From assembly GCA_013400155.1 (NCBI GenBank), contig VXBM01000023.1:1283750-1347749 (forward strand): 64,000 nt of DNA, in the 5' to 3' direction. The notes below the pieces were generated by a model. That model ran no database searches, was not told where the DNA came from, and saw nothing but the letters and a program-made list of their open reading frames with translations. Shown here in pieces: positions 37,171-49,956 of the stretch. This stretch comes from Helopsaltes ochotensis. Its lineage: Eukaryota > Chordata > Aves > Passeriformes > Locustellidae. The position numbers were made by a program, and so were the translations under genes. Within the stretch, counting starts at the first letter, position 1; every line of letters begins with the position of its first letter.

Positions 37171-40100
37171 ACATAGCACTCATCTCTGTCATTCCTGCCC
37201 AAGTTCAGCTCACCCTTGTCATGCACATGTTGAGACACAGAGTCCCACTCTGCCATGACTCCTCCTCAGAGTCCCTCTCCCTTCACACACAGGCCAGAAC
37301 AGCTCTGAGGCTGGATAGGGACTGGGCAGGAAAGCAGGCTGTATTTTTGAAGGAACAGGCACAGGCTGGGAGGGAAATGAGGTAGAGAGGGGCAGCCAAA
37401 CAAAGAAAAATCTAAAATTGTTTAAAATCACCCAGAGAGCTGGAGTTTACTCCAGCCACTTACCTTTTGTCCTGGAACTTTGCATTTTTGTCATTAATTG
37501 TTAATTCTTGCTGTTCTAGTTGTCCTCACACTTGGTCTGCTTTGCAGAACCTTTCAAAAATTTTAGTGTGTTGTGAGCTATAAAATGACACATACTGTAA
37601 AAGCCTGGGCTCTGGCTCTCTCAGACATGGCACCACCATTGGGGATTACCTCTGATAACCCAGAATTTACTGTTTAGTTTGTGTTTGCCTGACACCCCAT
37701 CTGCGGTCACTCTCATTAGCTACACACTAATACATTCCCGAGCTTTATGTTGCAATTCTTCCCTAAGGGAGAAGAGTATGTGCTGGCAGATTAGAAACCA
37801 GGCTGAGGTTCAGGCTGTTCCTGCAAGATGCTCTGTACTATTGATTGTGCAGCTGCTACAGCTCAGTCCCTCCTGTGTGCACTGTAGACAGCAATATCAC
37901 CTCCAAACTTAGAAGCAATGCTAATTTCGTTAAAGCCGGATCACTGGGAATGCCCACCAAAAGGGCCACAGGGGAGCAAGCTATTTTTGTCCCTGGCTTG
38001 GTGATTTGATGCTGTGCAATAAATAAAGCCTGGAGCCAGACAGTGAGTGATGAAGATCGAAAGGAGTATTGACTGCATGCTCAAGTGAGTAGAGCCCTTC
38101 ACGTGAAACCTGCAGAAACACGAGTTTTACAGTCATTAAGAAGAGAACAGTAATGCAGACACACGGATGCTTCACTGCATCTTTGCGGGTTCCAAGCTAG
38201 TTGAGCGTGGAGTGCTGGCCTTGCACCATCACACGACTTTATGGCAGGCTCCTGATCCCATGCAGGGCTGTCCTGGTCCTCGGCAGAGGCTATTTACTGC
38301 TGTGCCAGCACATGAACCAAACTCTCACAGAGTCTCTCCCCCTCCCCAGGAAGGCAGTGGAGGAGAGGTGCTGCCTCTGCCAGAGAGGCACCAGCACCTT
38401 TCAGGAAGGGGTGAGGAGCACAGCTGGGTATGGAGGTTGCTGAGAAGTAGCTCCTGACGCTGGGAGGGTGTAAAGGCTCAGAGCACCAAGCTGGGATGGC
38501 AGAGACCAGATTTGTGTGAACAGCCGTGCTTGGCAAGGGGGAGGATGGGAACTGCTCGTTCCCTGCCAGATGCCTGGGATTGGATATGAGGGTAGGAGGG
38601 TTAGAGGTGGAGGGACAAGATGTAGTTCTGATCTGTGCAGGGCTGTACCTCAGTGAAGAGAGGTGGCAGCGAGGTGGTAAGTGTGTGAAAGCAGGGAAGG
38701 TAAGGCTCTGTGCACATGGGTGCATCAGGTGTGGCACACACATGCATAGAATTGTGCATACATGCAAGGGCTATGTGAGTGGCAGATTATTTCAGTATAT
38801 CCTTTGGAACGCCTTTTCCCTATTCCTCTCTTCCTGCAAATTCCTGAGCAAGGCTGTCTGGCCACAGGTCTGTGGCATTTTCCCAGAATGGAAGAGAATA
38901 GTTTTTATGAGCCAAAACCACAGAAAATGCAACAGAAATGCAACAATCTGGATTTTAAATATTCTGACCCTGTTATTTTAACAAGACCAGAGAAAAAAAT
39001 AAATGGTGCTGACTAGAGAGGAAGATTTATGGCTTCTAAGACAAGACCAGGATTTATAAGCAGAACAAAGTGACCTAAAAAGCACAGAAACTTTAGAGAT
39101 ACAGGCTGCAGCTGCAGCCCACCGCAGTAACATCCTGTCAGCCCATGTGACCCCCAGAGCAGAGCTGGGTCCTGAGTCTGGCTGGGAAAGCCTTGTCCAT
39201 CAACTCAGTGAGGACAGCAAGGGGGAGACTTGTTGGATTATCTTATGCTTGGATATCTGGTGATGGAGGGGACACTTCCCTCCAGAAGCGTTTCTCCACA
39301 CTCTCACTCATCCATATACATGCCACACATTCATCCCCACGAGGGCTCTGACTGAGCCTGACCCCCTACCCCAGCCCTTTTCTGTCAGCAATAGCCCTGT
39401 GCTGATGGCAGCTACACAACATTCCTGGATTTTCACTACCACTAGATCTGTAGGAAACCCTCCTCGCTCTATGGCCTACCAGCATCATTGCCCCACTTTG
39501 TGTGAGGACAGCCACTTGACTCCCTTCAGCCTCTCTTGGCTGCATCTTGATCCCCTTTGCTGACCCTTAGTGGAGGGAGGCAGATGGTGCAGTCTGGTCC
39601 CCTGGGCTCGCTGCCCTGTAACCTGCTGCATGGAGGGCTCGGGATGCTGTACTCTCCCTCTTGCTCCACTCACATAGCAGAAGGCAAGATAACTGCCTGC
39701 TCCTGCACCTCTGGTTTGGCACTGAGCCAGTACTCCTCCCTGCCGAGGAGAGGGAATGGGATTAATTAACTAATTATCTCACATTGCCTTAAGAAGAGAC
39801 AGGCTAGCCCAGAGACTGGCTGTGATGAGGGATGCCAGGCAGGCCGAAGGTTTTGGCAGCTGGAGCTCAGAGATGACCCATCCCTCCCTGCAGGGCTTTT
39901 CCACATCCCGTGTGAGCCCCTGGGCACAAGGGAAGGCAGATTGTTCCATGCAAAAGCCAGACTGACATGCCTCTGAAGGCTTTTCAGGAGAGCAGACAAG
40001 GAAGAAGGGGCAGGGCTGCAAGGGAAGCCTGTCAGCAGACCACAAAGCAGATCAAAGGTATCACCTCCTGCTCATGCAAGCATCAGAAAATGCTCCACAC

Positions 40101-41916
40101 CATTGAGAAGGAAGGGGGTCCCATCCCATGCCTGAACACTGAGCCTCTGGACAGGCTCCTGCCCTGTTTCACCTGGTTGGCATCTCACCTGTTCAAAACA
40201 CCAGGACCAGTTTTTACGTTCTCATGGGCTGCCCTGGATTATTTCAACTTCATCTACCTCTGAAAAGAACTACACTGTGGAGGAGAATCTCTGGGGTATC
40301 CTTCGTCCAAGAGATTTACACTCACAAGACTCAGCCTCTTCTAACCCGGTGTCCTGAATGGGCTTTGCAGCAAGCCAGAGCCCTGCTGTCAGTACATGAG
40401 TAGTGCCTAAAGCTCACTCTATGTCCCTGTGCAGCTCCAGCTATGCCTGATGCTCTCAGTGAGAGCAAAAACCAAAGCCAGAGCTAAGCCAGAGCCAGGC
40501 AATTGCCTTCAGCCCAAGAGCAAAGTGCACTCACCAGGCACACTGGCTGCACAGCTGTGGGTGACTGCCTCTCCTTAGCCCAGATATTTCTGAGAGACCT
40601 CAGCATTTAACCAGAAAGAGCTGAGGTTCCTAAGGAGATATGGGAGGCTTGGACAGCTGCAAGTGGACAAAGATCTGCCTGCTGTACCCTTCAGGTAGTT
40701 AGGCACCACACCTACAGCGCAGCACACAAATATCAGACCCGACCACAAGCAGCAGGGCTCGGGCAGCAGAGAAGCCATCGGTGCCACTCGGGCTGCCCAA
40801 GGGGAGGGGCTGCAGCAAACCTGGCTTTGCAGAGCCTCCCTCCCAGCTACCTCAGGCAGCTCCACCTTCCACTGCAGACTGTGCTGTGGATTGACCTCCC
40901 CTCCTCACCAAATCCTGCCTTTCTGCTTTTGACAGTGAAAATACTGCAATCCCAAAGCCTGGCTGGGCCCTGCCTCAAACATGGGTGGCTTCTGGTACTT
41001 TGGTGCCTCGCTCCAGCCCTGTCCTTGCCTTTCACTTTTGCCCTGCAGCCCTTGCAAATGCTGTTTCACCCCCCACTCCCCAGGCCTTGCTCTTATCAGG
41101 AGCAACCTGGAATTCATGCCTGGGTCTTCAGGAAATGGGAGCTTAAAATCATTTGGTCCCTTCTTCTGAGGAAACTGACAGCACTGCCATAAAAAAGAAA
41201 AATTCTTAAAATAACACAATGTGTAGAAGCTCTGTGCCTCTGATGCCCACTGTCTCTCCCTGCTGGCATTCCTGGCTGCACATACTCTTCTCATCAGCCT
41301 TTCCCATGACTGTCTCCATGATTTATGGTCTTAATAACTGAGCCTGAATCCTGCTGCCCTCCCCACTGGGGCTCATAACCAGCCGCCATTCAAACTCATT
41401 GCATGGCGTATTCTGGTGCAGTCCAGAGCATCTTTTAGAACAACCTCAATCCCTTTCTCCTCTCTCCAGGAAGAAACACCTTCCCTGCAGGAGACCTCTG
41501 GGCAGTCTTTCCCCTTCCCATTTTATAGGACACTTCTGTTACTGTTTTGTGTGAGCCACCATCAGCCTCCTGAAGCAGGAGGGAAAAGGGGGGCTTCTCT
41601 GGATGGATGTACGTGTTCCTCCTCTGCAGTACATTGGCAAAACACCCTTCCTAGCTTCCCCCACCTGCATAAAGGTCTCCCCACACGTTTCCATGGAGGA
41701 GAAGGTAGAGAAGGTAGCAGGTGATCCCTCACAGGTTGGATGGGCATCAACCCAAGGATCTGGGCACAGAGAAGGACATGAGCAGGGAGCAAGGAGTCTC
41801 AAGCAGGGTCTGAAAGCCCCCCATGGGGGATGGGGAGCCCCCCATGCTGGCTGCCATTGCAGGCACCACCCTGCCGTGCAAGGGTCTGTCTCCAGCCATA
41901 AAGTGCCTGACTGAAA

Positions 41917-43105
41917 CATAGAATCATTTAGGCTGTAAAGGATCACTGAGTCCAACCATTAACCCAACATTGCCAAGTCCAACATTAGACCATGTCCCTC
42001 AGTGCCACATCTACATGTCTTTTAAGCACCTCCAGGAATGGTGACGTCACCACTTCTCTGGACAGTCTGTTCTTCCAATGCTTGACTACCCATTCAGTAA
42101 AATTTTCCCATTACCCAGTCTAAAGCTCCACTGGCAGAACTCATGGCCATTTCCTCTTGTTCTGTCACTTGTTATTTGGGAGAAGGGGCCAATCCCTGTC
42201 TTGCTACAACCTTCTCTCAGGCAATTGTAGAGAGCAACAGGGTGTCCCTTGAGGCTCCTTTTCTCTAGGCTAAACACCACGGCTCCTTTTCTGCCAGGCA
42301 GCTTTCCAGACACTCTTTCCGCAGCACTGCATGGGGTTGTTGTCAGCCACATGCAGGACCTGGCATTTGGTCTTGTTGAACCTCATACAATAGGCCTTGG
42401 CTCATTGATCCAGCCTGTCCAGATCCCTCTGCAGGGCTTTCCTATGCGCCAGCAGACTGACACTTCCATCCATTTTGGTGTCACCTGCAAACTGACTGAG
42501 GGTGCACTCACTGCTCTCATCCAGATCATCAATAAAGATTAAACAGAGCTGTCCCCAGCTGAGCACTGGGGAACAGCACTTGTGACCAGCCACCAGCTTG
42601 TGTGACTCCGTTCACCTCCACCCTCCGGGCTCAGCCATCCAGACAATTTTTTGCCCAGTAAAGAGTTCACCTGTCCAAACCATGAGCAGCCAGTTTCTCC
42701 TGGAGGAAAAGGAGAAAAAAAGGAAAAAAAAAAAAAAAAGGTAAAAAGGCTTTACGACAGCCCAGGTAGATACATCCACAGCCTTTCCATCATCCACCAA
42801 TTGCATCACCCTGTCACAGAAGGAGATCAGGTTTGTTAAGTAGCATCTACTTTTAATAAACCTGTGGTGGCTGGGCCCAATCCTCTGATTGTCTCACACA
42901 TGCCACATGGTGGTATTCAAGATGATGTGCTCCATGACCTTCCCTGGCACTCAGATCAGGATGACAGGCCTGTATTTTCCTGGATCATCCCTCTGACATT
43001 TATAGATGGGCGTCACATTTGCTAACCTTTAGTCATCTGGGACCTCCCCGATTTGCCAGGACTACTGGTAAATGATTGAAGGTGGCTTGCTGACTCCAGG
43101 GTCGT
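41917..43105 (-). mobile_element. CR1 retroposon, 1.2 kb, with inactivated reverse transcriptase fragment
   Basis: In reverse orientation the element ends at 41917 with the CATAGAATCAT tail. It continues through the 3' region into the end of the reverse transcriptase frame (about 42300-43100). On the - strand, 42593-42402 reads FIDDLDESSECTLSQFAGDT, recognisable as the CR1 RT palm region. The catalytic motif of such enzymes, FADD, is FAGD here: Asp to Gly at 42483-42485. Only one short stretch stays open, so it is a pseudogene. An A-rich expansion at 42712-42740 interrupts it. It is 5'-truncated, as most CR1 copies are. Confidence 0.88.
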
Positions 43106-45353
43106 GTCTCCCAGATCTCTTTCTATTACCCCTCAGGCTCCAGGGAGGTGGTAAAGCCCTGCTGACTCCCTGGCAGAATAAGCATCTGTTCTCCCGCTTG
43201 CTCTCCAGAATGCATTGCTGAGCAGCAGCTAAAAGGAGGTGAAAGACCCCAATTAGTCTCCAAAGAGTCTGCTTGCAGCTTTGAGAGCTGCTCCCGAGGT
43301 CTCTGGCTACTTGGAGGTAAGGCCAACCTCTTGTACTAATTGACAGCAATGGAGAGGCGTAAGATAGTTCCCCTATCTCTGATCCAAGCTGCACTCCCAC
43401 CTGCCCCTGGAAAACCACATTTCAGCTGTGCAAGAGCAGTTCAGCAGCTGGTGCTCCTCCTGCCCTCCCTTCTTGCAGATTAATGACTGTCTAATTGTTC
43501 TTTATTTTGCCTTGGCAAAGGTGGAGTCCTTTGCTCCTCACAGGGGAGAGAGAGCAGAGGAAAGGCACAGGGGCATCCCCAGAGAAGCAGGAGCTAATGA
43601 GCCATCTGACTACAAGAATTTGCTTTGCTCGTAATACCTGGTAATAGGTATTGCCTTGGAGGCTGGCTCAGGAGAATGAGGCAGGAAGAGGGGTTGAGGA
43701 TATGATAATCTTCTGATTTTGAGCAAGTGCTGTTGTTACAAAAGCAAGCCAGATGAGCATGATGCTTTGCTGAGCAAAAGAAACAAAAACGCCCCAGCCA
43801 CAGCATGGAGGGTGTTGGGTTCAGCCAGAAATCAACCCCTGAGATAAGAGGACTGACTGCATGTCAGTCTGTGATGCAAACCATGAGCTTCTGCACAGGC
43901 AGGAAACCTGTTGAGGGGAGTCTGCCTGTCCTTTGCAAAGAGAACAGCAGGTACAAAGGGTAAAAGAAATCTTCCCAGAGCTGGGGGTGAAACAGAAGCA
44001 GTTCCCCTACAAATGGATACTCTCTGTTCTCCAAACACTGAGTCATGGTGGGGGTCTCCTGTCCTCCTTACTGTCCCCCTGCTCAGGGTGGGGTTCTCCC
44101 CAGATCCTGTACACTGCTTCCCCAGGGATTCTGCAGGTCCTGAGCTCCCCATGGGAGCAACCCCAGCTGTAGCAGCACAGGAGGCAGGCAGCTCGAAACA
44201 GTTAACAGCTCTCCTCAGCCACCACATCATGATGGATGAGCCCTGCCCCACGGAAATGTCACTGTCTGAACAGAGCGTGAGCTCATTGCTTTCCGCCTCC
44301 CATCTCAGCATGGAGCCAGCTGGATGAACAACCCCCTGTCCTCCCCGAGTGGGCAGTCTGGCCTGGCCTCCCACCTTTTGATGACAGTGTTCAGGAATAA
44401 AAGACAAAAGGAGCCGCTAGTTTTTAGGGTGTAACCCCAGTCACCCCAAAGTCTGCTGATTAATGGGAGAGGGGCTCTCGTCCACTGTGAAGGAGAGGAG
44501 GAAATGCAGATGGATGAAGAATGATCTGGTCAAGCACTGAACCTTGTTATCTAATTTGAAAAATGAGCAAATGAGGTAATTATGGTGAGATATCGATTCA
44601 TAGCAACATGCTCCATAAATGCCACAGCAATAACTCTCAGTGCTGCCACACTACTCCCCCAGCCCCTCCTCAGCTGCAGAAGGAAAGTTCAGGCTTTTCA
44701 CTTTAGCCTGTACTAGATTGAGAGACAGAGCCAGCCAATGTAAGTGAGGTTAGAGCACCTTCCACCTCCAGGATGAGCTGGTCTGCTGGCCCCCACTGGA
44801 AAAACCTCTTCAGGACCTTGGCTCTGATGGTCTGCATTTCTTGTGTGTGTTTTCAGTCAGATCCAGTAAAGAAAGAGGGAGTCACGTTGATGGAAGGGGT
44901 CAAGAGGTAAGAGACAGAAGCAAGACAGAGGCTTCACCAACACAGAGGCTTCACTAGCCTCCTACTAGGGTTTGGCAGTGTTTTGGTTGTGGCCAAGCAA
45001 CTTAACTGTATTCTGTCCAGTTAGGGTCTGAGCTTTTATCCACTACAACAGGAATGTTTCAAACTTCTGCTCTGCATCTGGAGGCAACCTTCTCCACAAC
45101 TGTGGAAAGCTGCCTTTTGGGAAGTTGTCTATTACATTACATTGGTAACTCCCAGAAAAGTTCCTAGTAGGCTTCTTAAAGATATACTCAGAGATACATT
45201 TTCCTGTCAAATTTCCATTTAAATCTGTATACTTTGTATGTATTGCACACAGTACAGCATATAGAGCACACACACTGTGTCACCCATAGCTGTGTGGACC
45301 TGTTCCCCTTTTCTTTGGCCTGGTAGCATAAGAGCCAACCTGAACATCAGTTA
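43106..45353. other. Intergenic, no gene recognised
   Basis: Open frames here, including one of 191 codons on the - strand (43832-44407), have no recognisable domain. A candidate regulatory block lies at 44520-44640. A short duplication of AGAGGCTTCAC occurs near 44926-44955. Confidence 0.5.
44520..44640. promoter_or_regulatory. Candidate AT-rich regulatory block
   Basis: Closely spaced TTATCTAATTTG, GAGGTAATTATGG and ATATCGATTCATAG form an AT-rich island with homeodomain-type cores. Function is inferred from composition only. Confidence 0.2.
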
Positions 45354-45711
45354 TGTTATAGATGAATGGAGTAATTCATGTTTTATTCAATATAGTTGAT
45401 GTATAATAGTAAAATAAGTTTGTGTTTGAGCTAAATAATAAAATACCAGGCCTGAAACTGAGAAAAGCAGAGGCTACTTCGTCTATGCCTGAACGACAAG
45501 AAGCACCCTTTGCATCTGAATGAAAGGGAGGTAGTTGGGAGCAGAGCAATGAAAGAAGTTATTATGCATTTGAAAGAAGGGTGGTACAGAAGGAAGAGCA
45601 GATCATCTACAGCAGAGTCCAACAAAGGAGAACTCGAAAATGCCTGCCAGGTGCACTGGTGGACACGAATCAGTGGAAAATTGCATATGAATTAACAGTT
45701 CCAGTAAAGTC

Positions 45712-45900
45712 AAATTAAGCAGGTACTCCCTCCCGAGACAACTGCTTACCAGAATGAAGAAAGAAAAGTTAACTACTCATCGATCTGTGCCAGGTGTGCC
45801 ATCGAACCGAGATCTGCCAGAGATGAATCTGAATGCCCGGGTCCACCGACAGAAATTAAGCAACTACTCCCTCCTCTAAGTGCTGTTTACCAGAGGAAAG
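45712..45900 (+). repeat. Internal direct repeat in the LTR U3 region, period 141 bp
   Basis: AAATTAAGCAGGTACTCCCT with CTGCTTACCAGA (45712-45759) recurs as AAATTAAGCAACTACTCCCT with CTGTTTACCAGA (45853-45900). The copies differ at several positions. Such duplications upstream of the TATA box are typical of LTR enhancers. Confidence 0.75.
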
Positions 45901-45975
45901 ACTCCACATGAATATGTGTAGAAACCATTCTAGACTAAGAGAGGTGAGATGACACACAGCCCAGCCAAAAAACTG

Positions 45976-45983
45976 TATAAAAG
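45976..45983 (+). promoter_or_regulatory. LTR TATA box
   Basis: TATAAAAG in the U3 part of the 45354-46178 LTR; the start site would be near 46005. Whether it is still active is not known. Confidence 0.6.
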
Positions 45984-46282
45984 CAAGCCCCAAAAAGACT
46001 GCATTTGTGAACCTAGGGAGACTCTGTGTTGGTCCGTGGTTCACCCAGTTCCGATCGCCGGGCTCGGGCCTGATTTCATTCATGGCTTTCCAAATTTTAT
46101 ACCTAAATTTCTAAAGTTTGTATTTTAATTTCTTAATAAAATCTTTATAAATTTTGATTGGTGATTTCATTTATAACAAGTTATAACCAGTGGGAGGTAG
46201 CAGACCCCAAATATTCACCACACATTCAGATCACACCAAACACCCTTGTTGACCTGTGAGTTGCCCACTGTGAGTGGGTGAG

Positions 46283-46949
46283 TGTCCTGGTTTAGGGCAA
46301 ATCTGGGAGGAAACCCCCGAACGGGGGGTCCTCTGGGGAGGTAAAAACACAAATGGCCCCTCCCCCCCCACACACACACAACCGGTCCGGGAAACAAAAA
46401 CTCCCTTGGAGAAAAGTGGAAAAAACTATTTATTTAACAAATAAAGTGCTCACAAGCATAGAGAATGAATAATATGAAACGGTAAAACCTTTTGTTCCAA
46501 AGTGAGATGGTAAATTGGGAAAAAAAGTCCCCGCTGTGGAGACAGCCCTCCTCTCTCTCAGTCTCTCGACTGCTCCAGCGCTGGAGAATGTGCCGTCCTG
46601 GGCCCCGGAGGGCACAGGTGTGATCTCTCAGTTCTCCCCTGTGTTTTCAGTCCAAAGCAGGTTTAAACAGTCCCGAGAAAAAGGGAAAAAAACAAATACA
46701 AAAAACAGTCCAAGGAACCTCCTGCCCCAGCTAGCCAGCAAAAAGAAAAAAAAACCAGAAAACCAAAAATCTCTGTCCGCAGTCTCTCCGAGTCTCCGTC
46801 GAAGAAAAAAAAAACCCCTCCGAGGCCGAAGGCCAAGGAAAGCGATAAATTTTCTCAAAACAAACTCAACACTTTCTTTCCCTGCTTCAATCTTAAAGGT
46901 ACAGAACAGACGGTTGGGGATACAAGCATCATAAAGTCACCCTAGGACA
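46283..46949 (-). mobile_element. Solo LTR of an endogenous retrovirus, 667 bp, reverse orientation
   Basis: On the + strand it begins TGTCCTGGTTT and ends CCCTAGGACA, flanked by GTGAG on both sides (46278-46282 and 46950-46954). On the - strand it starts TGTCCTAGGGTGACTTTATG, which I remember as a frequent songbird LTR start. The poly(A) signal on that strand is at 46434-46429. It contains A-rich tracts, a GGGGGG/CCCCCC inverted pair and a short CA repeat. Only 99 bases separate it from the target duplication of the preceding LTR, which points the other way. Confidence 0.9.
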
Positions 46950-47294
46950 GTGAGAAAACAACCTGGTACCTGGGAGTAAGGGGGGACAGAGTTGGGGTTC
47001 ACCCATGTAAATCTGTTTCTCAAAAACAGGCCTGCAGCTTGAGCACCTCCTGTAGGTGCTGGAATCCAGGCCACTGGAGCCAGAGCACCAGAGAACCTGC
47101 CTGGCACAAGACTGAGTCTGTTTGGCTCTGCCCTCACGGTGTCTGAATGTCTGTCTTCACATTACAGTCACATCAGGAAAGTTCAACAGGTAGCCCGAGC
47201 CTGCTCCTTGGGCTGCCAGAGGCTTTTCCTGGCAGCTGTTGCAACTTTTTCCTTCCCAACCACTGGCTTGGGAACTTGATTCTGAGAGATAACA

Positions 47295-47475
47295 GTCATG
47301 GCTCTATTCACAGCTCAGCTACTTACCCTCTGTTTCACCACCTGCAAAGTGGGTGGTCATTATAATCCCTTCCTTCCCGGAGGATACAAAGAGTCAATGA
47401 ATAAATCACAAAAAGGAGTGCTTTGAGATCTTTGGGTAGAGAATATTCCAGGGCTGTTATTGTTATTGGTAATGG
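47295..47475 (+). mobile_element. Degraded MIR-type SINE
   Basis: CAGCTACTTACCCTCTGTTTC, ACCTGCAAAGTGGGTGG, CATTATAATCCCTTCC and later GTGCTTTGAGATC and GGGCTGTTATTGTTATTG follow the 3' half of the MIR consensus in order. Ends are approximate. Confidence 0.6.
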
Positions 47476-49149
47476 CGCATATTTATTCCACTTATCAGTA
47501 CTTCAAGCTACATTGAAGTAATTCCCTAGATGCAGAAGACTTAAAAAATAAAATATATGACCTTCTGTTCCACAAGTACTGGCACATGTCAGTTGTACTG
47601 AAGCAAATATTACCTTCACGGGCACTGTTTTTTGTGCTCATTTTTCAGCAGCTCTGGGGCTTCCTCCGGCCTGTCCAAAGTGTCCTAACCCTATTTGCAT
47701 GACCAAATCTTTACCCTTTCCACATCCTGCCAATTTTCTTCACTGTATCAAATCCTCCATAGCACTTTCTTTCTCAAGAACATACTCTCAGTCTTTACCC
47801 TCTGCATGTGCCTCCTGACTTCTCTCCTTCCTCAGTATGTCCTTTAACATATATGCCTTTACCCCCTGTCCTTTCTTCTGCAGAGAGTGTGGAAATTTCT
47901 GAGCTATTTCACCATGGGAAGATAGCATGATTGGTTCCTGGAGGCAGTTTAGGAAGCTGCAGAGATACAATATGCTGATTATGCTTTGGAGCTCTAGCAT
48001 CATTCCCCACCTTCCAGAGGAAAACATAAAGGATTTATGATTTATGTTTCCTGAGAGGGTAAGTCCTGAAGAGTCTACACTTGTCTGATCCCACTGAAAC
48101 AGCCACAGAAAAGCAGATGGATGCACTCCTCCGTTGCAGTCTCTACTCCTCTGCCAGGGAAGTCTGTCCTAATCATCTCAGGTGAGCTCCTTCCCTGGAC
48201 TCAGACCTGTCAACCACCTGTGCACTTTTGCTGCCCATCTGTGTACGTGTCTGGCCACTGCAATGTCTTTTCTGTCTTACTGCCATGGGAACCTCAACAC
48301 AGCCATGGCAAACTGCTTGGGATGGACTGCCCGCCTTCCTACTCACAGACTCTTTTCACCAAGAGACGTGTCCATTTCCCTACCACATACAGGCACAGCA
48401 CATGGATATAACTCTACCCCCCGTCCCCGTGTCCTCTTCATCATCCAGGTCCAAGTTCCCTCAGAGTTGTCCCTTCCTCCCGAGGAGAGAGACACAGTTC
48501 TTTACATGGCTAGCCCAAGCTGTCCCCACTGAATTCCTGCAACCCCATTGCCACCAGATGTCTTCTCCTCCTCAATAGCTCTCCTGTGGGCCATACTCTG
48601 ATTTCTGTGCAGGGTCATGTCAGCCAACTCATAACTCCATCTCATCCTAGCAGGGCTTTCTTGGGGTACAGGGCAAGGAGAGGCCTCTTACCTCTCTTTG
48701 GGTGTCTATAATTCAGATATTTAATCTGAGATGCTCTGTCTTGATGAAGAAAGAGAGGAATCTTCTGCAGGGGGCTGGCCTCACCTCTCTTAAACACTGT
48801 TTGGGATGGAATGAGCCTACTTTTCCTCCACTGACTGTAGCAGGAATACTGGTCTCACCTCTGGACAGCTGTTGCAAGGGGGAAGAGACCCATACTTGGC
48901 ACCCAGCAGGTACCCACATCCACTCCACAGCCTAGAAAACCTCGTGCAAATACAGTTCCTAGAGTAATTCTCACCACAAAAATTAAACTACCAAAGGAAA
49001 AAGGCTGGAACTGGTTCCCTCAACACTAGAGGGGTGAGCACAACAGTTACTCAAATAGTTATGCTCAAATGCCTCTTCAAGCTCTTTAAACACTGGCTGA
49101 TGTCTGGTATCTGAAATTTTTAACTTCTAAACACTGATTAAAAACTACC

Positions 49150-49390
49150 CACTGGCAGAGAAAATATTTGTTAGTTTACTGCAAGTTTATTAGATCTTAG
49201 ACCTAATTAAAAGTTCCAATGCATGGTAAATGCTTCTTTAATTACAGTGAGACAGGAACATTAGAATTGTGGTTTTGTAGAGAAAGTACATCTAATTAGC
49301 CCTGTTATTTAGGGCATTATTTCTATCTATTTGAAATACATTGCACTACAAGCTGCTTACTCCAGCTAGAGCTTTACGGAAATGTGTTCC
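49150..49390. promoter_or_regulatory. Candidate conserved non-coding block
   Basis: This AT-rich island includes GACCTAATTAAAAG, TCTTTAATTACAG and CATCTAATTAGCC, three TAATTA cores within about 105 bases. No repeat is recognised. Deep conservation is suspected but not tested. Confidence 0.3.
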
Positions 49391-49956
49391 AATCAAAAAA
49401 ACACTCTTAAAAATTTTGTTCTGTAATTTTTCTTTTTTGTTGTTACTAATACTTCATTTATTCTTAATGAAAGAAACTAGACTGAGAGTCCCCAGAGGAT
49501 GAATTCTTTTGTTTATGAACAAAATAAATAACAGGCACTGCGTGGATCACTACTGGGATCTTTGTTATGAGCAATTTGGGAGCTACAAATCCATCATTCG
49601 GTCCTCCACCTTGGCGTGTGCATCAGCAACATTGGAGGCAAGTTTTTTGGACATGGACACATATTCTGTGACAATGAGATGATCTTACTCTATTCAGTTA
49701 AACAAATTTCTACATGGTTGTATTGCCAGAGGCACAATTCTGCCCTTCTCCCATCTCTACCTTTTCTGTTTTCCTGAGTATCCAAGCTCAAAATCCAAGG
49801 TTTTGTTTCAAACTCTTTTCATAGAACCTTTGCTCCCCTGACGCCCCTGCCCTGCTGCAAACCTTGGAGAGCACCAGAGCTGGCTGGTGCAGCCCCTGAG
49901 GTGTGGAATTACATTGTGGGGTTACCCTAGCTCCAAACTGCGCTTCTACCTGGAGT

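Larger units (their letters stand above)
35880..41916. other. Intergenic, no gene recognised
   Basis: The stretch holds a CR1-tail-like fragment near 36940, a GT/AT microsatellite at 37096-37170 and an AATAAATAAA at 38018-38027 without a good downstream element. Other sequence is unique and shows no paired splice sites around a recognisable protein. Confidence 0.5.
45354..46178 (+). mobile_element. Solo LTR of an endogenous retrovirus, 825 bp, with 5-bp target duplication
   Basis: The element begins TGTTATA and ends TATAACA, a perfect 7-base inverted repeat. It is flanked by AGTTA on both sides (45349-45353 and 46179-46183). Inside, TATAAAAG (45976-45983) is followed about 150 bases later by AATAAA (46135-46140), the promoter and poly(A) order of an LTR read on the + strand. 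It carries an internal direct repeat (see 45712-45900). No internal retroviral genes are next to it. Confidence 0.9.

Noticed and set aside
38018..38027. AATAAATAAA as a transcript end
   Set aside because: No GU-rich downstream element and no transcript evidence; kept only as a note.
43832..44407. Open frame of 191 codons on the - strand
   Set aside because: No recognisable protein; likely chance in GC-rich intergenic sequence.
46515..46934. Lys-rich open frame of 139 codons
   Set aside because: It lies inside a solo LTR and arises from A-rich tracts.
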